Source: Leptolyngbya sp. 'hensonii'
Lineage (GTDB): Bacteria > Cyanobacteriota > Cyanobacteriia > GCF-001939115
Assembly (NCBI RefSeq): GCF_001939115.1
Contig: NZ_MQTZ01000006.1
Location: 1 to 54,250 of the forward strand
DNA: 54,250 nt
Direction: 5' to 3'
This document shows positions 50,594-54,250 of the stretch, piece after piece. The number at the start of each line of letters is the position of its first letter. The stretch's first letter is position 1. The notes below the pieces were generated by a model that was not told the origin of the DNA, did not search any database, and was given only the letters and a program-made list of their open reading frames with translations. The translations under genes and the position numbers were made by a program.

Positions 50594-53029
50594 TTAGTAA
50601 GGCCATCTCCAATTCACTACATCCGGACGATCAATCCCATGTTCGTAGGCGTAGTTGCGACAGTCAATTTGCTCATCCTTGAGCATTTCTTTGATGTGAG
50701 CCCCTGCAACTTTCAGCTTGGGAATCCGATCGATCACGTCGATCGCAATACTGAAGCGATCGACCTGGTTACAGATAGCCAGATCTAGCGGAGTATTGAT
50801 ATTCCCCTTTTCTTTGTAACCGCGCACATGCAGGTTCTTGTGATTGGTCCGACGGTAAGTGAGACGGTGAACAAGCCAGGGGTAGCCATGGAAGTTGAAG
50901 ATAATAGGCTTATCGAGGGTGAAGAGGCTGTCAAAGTCCCGATCGCTCAACCCGTGAGGATGCTCGATTTCAGGTTGCAATTTGAACAGGTCAATCACAT
51001 TGATAAACCGGATCTTCAAATCCGGGAAATGCTCGCGCAGAATGCAGGAGGCTGCCAGAGACTCCTGGGTGGGAATGTCCCCTGCTGTCGCTAAGACCAC
51101 ATCCGGTTCCCCACCCTGATCCGTACTGGCCCACTCCCAAATATCAATACCCTTAGTGCAGTTCTTAATCGCTGCATCCATGGTGTGATATTGCAGGTGC
51201 AACTGCTTATCCGACACAATCACATTGATATAGTTCTTACTGCGTAAGCAATGATCAGCAACAGACAGTAAGGTATTGACATCAGGAGGGAGGTAAATGC
51301 GAACCACATCTGGGCTCTTGTTCAGCACCACATCGAGAAACCCTGGGTCTTGATGGGTAAAACCATTATGATCTTGTCGCCACACCGTAGAGGTAATGAG
51401 CAAGTTCAAGGATGCAATTTCTTCCCGCCAATGGATGCGATTACAGATCTCCAACCACTTGGCATGCTGGTTAAACATGGAATCAATCACATGGGCAAAT
51501 GACTCGTAGGTCGAGAAGAAACCATGGCGTCCAGTCAGCAGGTAGCCTTCCAACCAGCCTTCCAGGGTGTGCTCACTCAACATCTCCATCACCCGCCCAT
51601 CGGGGGACAGTTCTCCACCATCCGCATCCTCTGGCAGGTAGTCCGCAATCCAGAACTTCTTGCTGACTTCGTACACCGCATGCAGCTTGTTGGAAGTATT
51701 TTCGTCAGGACCAAACACCCGGAAGTTGGTCATGTTGCACTTCATGACATCCCGCAGAAAAACCCCCAGGGGCTTGGTGTTCTCGGCCTCAATGGTACCT
51801 GGCTGATTGACCTGCACACCGTACTCTCGGAAATCAGGCATCTTCAGGGCACGCCGCAGCAACCCCCCGTTAGCGTAGGGTGTGGAGCCCAGGCGTTTGT
51901 TGCCTGCAGGTGCTATCGCCTTAATGTCTGGCAGCAGGGTGCCTTGCTCGTCAAACAGTTCCTCTGGCAGATAAGCCCGCATCCACGCCTCTAGCTGTTG
52001 CAGGTGCTCTGGATTGTTGTGCATCCCGCCCATGGGTACCTGGTGCGCCCGCCAGAACCCCTCTACCTTATGACCATCGACTTCTGAGGGGCCGGTCCAT
52101 CCCTTCGGGGTACGCATCACAATCATGGGCCAGATGGGACGGATTGCCACCCCACTGGAACGGGCTTCCTGCTGAATACTGTGAATCTGGGCCACACAGT
52201 GATCCAGGGTGGCTGCCATGGCCTGATGCATCGATTCGGGATCGGACCCTTCCACAAAGTAGGGGTCATACCCATAGCCTTCAAACAGGGCCTTCAACTC
52301 CCGATGGCTGATTCGGGAGAGAATGGTTGGGTTGTTGATCTTGTAACCATTCAGGTGCAACACTGGCAGCACCGCACCATCCCGAATCGGGTTGATGAAC
52401 TTGTTTGAGTGCCAGGAGGTGGCCAGAGGGCCTGTTTCTGATTCCCCATCTCCAGGCATGGCCACCACAATCAGGTTTGGATTATCAAAGGCAGCACCGT
52501 AGGCGTGGGAGAGGCTGTAGCCCAACTCACCCCCTTCATGGATTGAGCCGGGGGTCTCAGGGGTACAGTGGCTACCAATGCCCCCAGGGAACGAGAACTG
52601 CTTGAAAAACTGGCGCATGCCCTCAATATCTTCACTGCACTCCGGGAAATAGTGGGAGTAGCTGCCCTCCAGATAGCAGGGACCTAGGAATCCAGGCGCA
52701 CCATGTCCAGCACCCACCATGAACAGCATGTCCTGATCAAACTTATTGATGATCCGGTTCAGATGGGTGTAGAGGAAACTGATCCCAGGGCTTGATCCCC
52801 AGTGCCCCAGCAGTCGCTTCTTGATTTGCTCTGGCTTGAGAGAATCCCGGAGCAGGGGGTTCTCTCGCAAGTAAATCATCCCAACGGCCAGGTAGTTACT
52901 AGCCCGCCAGAAAGCATGCAGTCTCGACAGTTCCACAGCACTGAGGGGTGTCCCTTCAACAGTCGATCGTGCTTGCCCGAAGGCACTGGTGGACATATCC
53001 TGGGTTGGCTTAGACGGTGTGGCAACCAT
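50594..53029 (-). CDS. xfp: Phosphoketolase (xylulose-5-phosphate/fructose-6-phosphate)
   Basis: 811 residues, full length. Family motifs are [17 protein letters not shown], the TPP-binding [31 protein letters not shown] and [13 protein letters not shown]. The PK-type C-terminal domain with [20 protein letters not shown] is present. It splits xylulose-5-phosphate or fructose-6-phosphate with phosphate to acetyl-phosphate plus a sugar phosphate, bypassing lower glycolysis. It is the upstream-most of the same-strand set xfp / EF-hand / pgi / glgP but has its own terminator, so it is probably a separate unit. A MITE lies between it and the EF-hand gene. Confidence 0.96.
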   Translation of the reverse strand: MVATPSKPTQDMSTSAFGQARSTVEGTPLSAVELSRLHAFWRASNYLAVGMIYLRENPLLRDSLKPEQIKKRLLGHWGSSPGISFLYTHLNRIINKFDQDMLFMVGAGHGAPGFLGPCYLEGSYSHYFPECSEDIEGMRQFFKQFSFPGGIGSHCTPETPGSIHEGGELGYSLSHAYGAAFDNPNLIVVAMPGDGESETGPLATSWHSNKFINPIRDGAVLPVLHLNGYKINNPTILSRISHRELKALFEGYGYDPYFVEGSDPESMHQAMAATLDHCVAQIHSIQQEARSSGVAIRPIWPMIVMRTPKGWTGPSEVDGHKVEGFWRAHQVPMGGMHNNPEHLQQLEAWMRAYLPEELFDEQGTLLPDIKAIAPAGNKRLGSTPYANGGLLRRALKMPDFREYGVQVNQPGTIEAENTKPLGVFLRDVMKCNMTNFRVFGPDENTSNKLHAVYEVSKKFWIADYLPEDADGGELSPDGRVMEMLSEHTLEGWLEGYLLTGRHGFFSTYESFAHVIDSMFNQHAKWLEICNRIHWREEIASLNLLITSTVWRQDHNGFTHQDPGFLDVVLNKSPDVVRIYLPPDVNTLLSVADHCLRSKNYINVIVSDKQLHLQYHTMDAAIKNCTKGIDIWEWASTDQGGEPDVVLATAGDIPTQESLAASCILREHFPDLKIRFINVIDLFKLQPEIEHPHGLSDRDFDSLFTLDKPIIFNFHGYPWLVHRLTYRRTNHKNLHVRGYKEKGNINTPLDLAICNQVDRFSIAIDVIDRIPKLKVAGAHIKEMLKDEQIDCRNYAYEHGIDRPDVVNWRWPY

Positions 53030-53794
53030 AAGCTGTACTCCAATTCAGAAAAATCAAGGAAAAACTCAATGCCTTAAACAAGTCTGGTGAACTATGATAG
53101 CCCACTCATTCTGCTGATCCAATTTCATCAGGATTTACCGGAACCAACTGTGCCCATTCATGCGATTTACTGATGCTGCTTGCTCACCTGTAATTTTTAG
53201 TAAGACTTCTGCAATAGAATTTTGCCTAGAAGAATGCCTACTAAAACATAAACATTTGGATACATCTGGATACACAGATCCAGAATCCTGCCAGCTCTTA
53301 AGGAATGAGAATTAAATAACACCGATAAACTTCTGCTTGCCCTCACCCCCCTGCCCCCTCTCCCGGCGGGAGAGGGGGAGGGGTTGGGGGTTGGGGGTGA
53401 GGGCTGAAAATCTCGGAGTTATTAAATCCACGATCCTAAGGTTCTGTTCCAAATACCTGATTGCACAGCAAATCGCACGATAGATTGGGGGATTTTCTTG
53501 TGATTCCAATCTATAAAAAGCGAATCTATGATTGAACATGCTGACTATTGTTCGGGCTTCCTGTTTTTTGACTTCCTGCTTTTTGGCTTCCTGTTTTCGA
53601 GATCACTCAAATAAAAAAGTAAAAGATATCAACATCAAGCGCAACAACAAACCAGAGTCAATTATTGCACTATCGATTATTGCACTATCGATCATTACAC
53701 TGGGAATTGACCGTCTATTTCTTCTGTTTCTAGAGATAATCGAATTCCGTTACGGCTGACGATCAAATAATACATGAAAAATATACAGCGTTTT
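53030..53794. other. Intergenic stretch with a MITE and short tandem words
   Basis: It contains the xfp promoter side, MITE copy B (53297-53440), and a short TTCCTG(C/T)TTTTTGGC-like tandem repeat at about 53558-53600. An AT-rich run with repeated TCGATTATTGCACTA words follows (53660-53700). An open stretch at 53532-53759 is composed of these repeats and is not believed to be a gene. Confidence 0.6.
53297..53440 (-). repeat. MITE-like element, copy B (inverted relative to A)
   Basis: Read in reverse complement it matches copy A at 31838-31980 with only a few differences, near the ends and around GCAAGCAGAAG (A has GCAATCAGGAG). Such close similarity points to recent movement. The TIR-like ends are CTTAAGGAATGAGAATTAAA and, read inward from the other end, CTTAGGATCGTGGATTTAAT. 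Confidence 0.75.
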
Positions 53795-54250
53795 TTATGC
53801 TGGTGAGGCACAGTAACAGCAATGAGAGAACCAGTTCCTTAAGTCGCTCGATGACACCTGGGAGAAAGCTTCATCAATAGCTTTGGCAAGTTCTGGATAA
53901 CTGCGTGCCTTAATCGAACGCAGAATGCTCTTAATCTTTGAAAAGCAATTCTCGATAGGCGAAAAGTCTGGTGAGTAAGGGGGTAGGAAAATTAGCTTGG
54001 CTCCTGCATCCTCAATCAAATTTCTAACGTCTTCACCCAGATGAATAGAGCAGTTATCCAGGATGACACAGGCACCTTTCCATAACTTAGGCACAAGTTT
54101 CTGGGAAATAAAGGCTTCAAAGGTCAGTCCATCAGTTGACCCCATGAGATTGCAGTAAGTCACGACCTCCCGCAGACTAATCGCCCCTAGAATCGAGACT
54201 CGTTTCCCTCGCTGGCTTGGACGCTTGCCATGTGCTCGTCTGCCTTTCGG
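53795..54250 (-). CDS. IS630-family transposase, C-terminal part (runs off window)
   Basis: The frame is open from the window end at 54250 (PKGRRAHGKRPSQRGKRVSI) to the stop at 53795, about 151 residues. The N-terminal helix-turn-helix part lies outside the window. It carries the DDE core of IS630/Tc1 type: CVILDNCSIHLGE supplies the second Asp and LPPYSPDFSPIENCFSKIKS the Glu. A first Asp would lie outside the window. The part seen is intact. The element end downstream of 53795 is not obvious; no resemblance to the MITE ends was seen. Confidence 0.85.
   Translation of the reverse strand, partial: PKGRRAHGKRPSQRGKRVSILGAISLREVVTYCNLMGSTDGLTFEAFISQKLVPKLWKGACVILDNCSIHLGEDVRNLIEDAGAKLIFLPPYSPDFSPIENCFSKIKSILRSIKARSYPELAKAIDEAFSQVSSSDLRNWFSHCCYCASPA

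Noticed and set aside
53532..53759. 75-residue plus-strand frame
   Set aside because: It is built from short tandem repeats (TTCCTGCTTTTTGGC-type and TCGATTATTGCACTA) and gives a low-complexity product.
1..54250. tRNA, rRNA, CRISPR array or prophage structural genes
   Set aside because: None seen by eye. No cloverleaf-like, rRNA-like or spacer-repeat pattern was recognised; absence is not proven without a search.

Overview
The window comes from a cyanobacterium. It encodes a photosystem II D1 protein and a close relative of the cyanobacterial plastoquinone/tocopherol ring methyltransferase. It has frequent GCGATCGC-type (HIP1-like) octamers, a heptanucleotide STRR repeat, WD40 and Ser/Thr-kinase/histidine-kinase giants typical of filamentous or large-genome cyanobacteria, and cyanobacteria-type IS1, IS110 and IS630 remains. 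No rRNA, tRNA or CRISPR array was seen.

Layout. (1) 1-0.47 kb: the end of an IS1-family element inserted in an unidentified membrane-protein gene. (2) 0.58-8.2 kb: a metal/cobalamin-type module. It has an FmdE-like secreted protein, a pentapeptide-repeat protein, and a minus-strand operon running CADD-like dimetal protein, DUF1636, true CobW, 2Fe-2S protein, lipoprotein, permease and ATPase (BtuFCD/Fec class). (3) 8.3-11.1 kb: an IS110 remnant, the MPBQ methyltransferase and a fatty-acid desaturase. (4) 11.2-14.7 kb: a cobalamin riboswitch, metE and two overlapping paralogous ORFs. (5) 14.87-20.9 kb: a probable Zur regulon framed by two copies of one identical 20-bp operator. It holds sufE, two CobW/G3E GTPases (one with a long His-rich loop), folE, a third short G3E-like protein, a small unknown and a flavoprotein.

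(6) 20.9-31.6 kb: a signalling/possible defence island. Two AAA_35-transmembrane-WD40 proteins (16 repeats each) share a 434-bp perfect direct repeat that covers the leader and N-terminus. Between them is a nucleotidyltransferase. Convergent to the second is a single-chain class III cyclase-TIR-AAA_35 fusion. This is the best candidate for an undescribed system. (7) 32.2-35.5 kb: a secreted trio (spondin domain, GlcG/HbpS, SMP-30 lactonase-like).

(8) 35.8-53 kb: a photosynthesis/central-carbon block. It has a psbA with the three residues that mark the microaerobic D1' form, a divergent small membrane protein with paired palindromes between the two, pyk-gpmA, a 1819-residue Ser/Thr kinase-ATPase-GAF-histidine kinase, glgP, pgi, a four-EF-hand calmodulin-like protein and phosphoketolase. 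Together these enzymes make up most of a glycogen-fermentation route, which fits low-oxygen or dark physiology. (9) 53-54.25 kb: MITE-like repeats and a partial IS630 transposase.

All functions are from reading motifs by eye. No database search was run.
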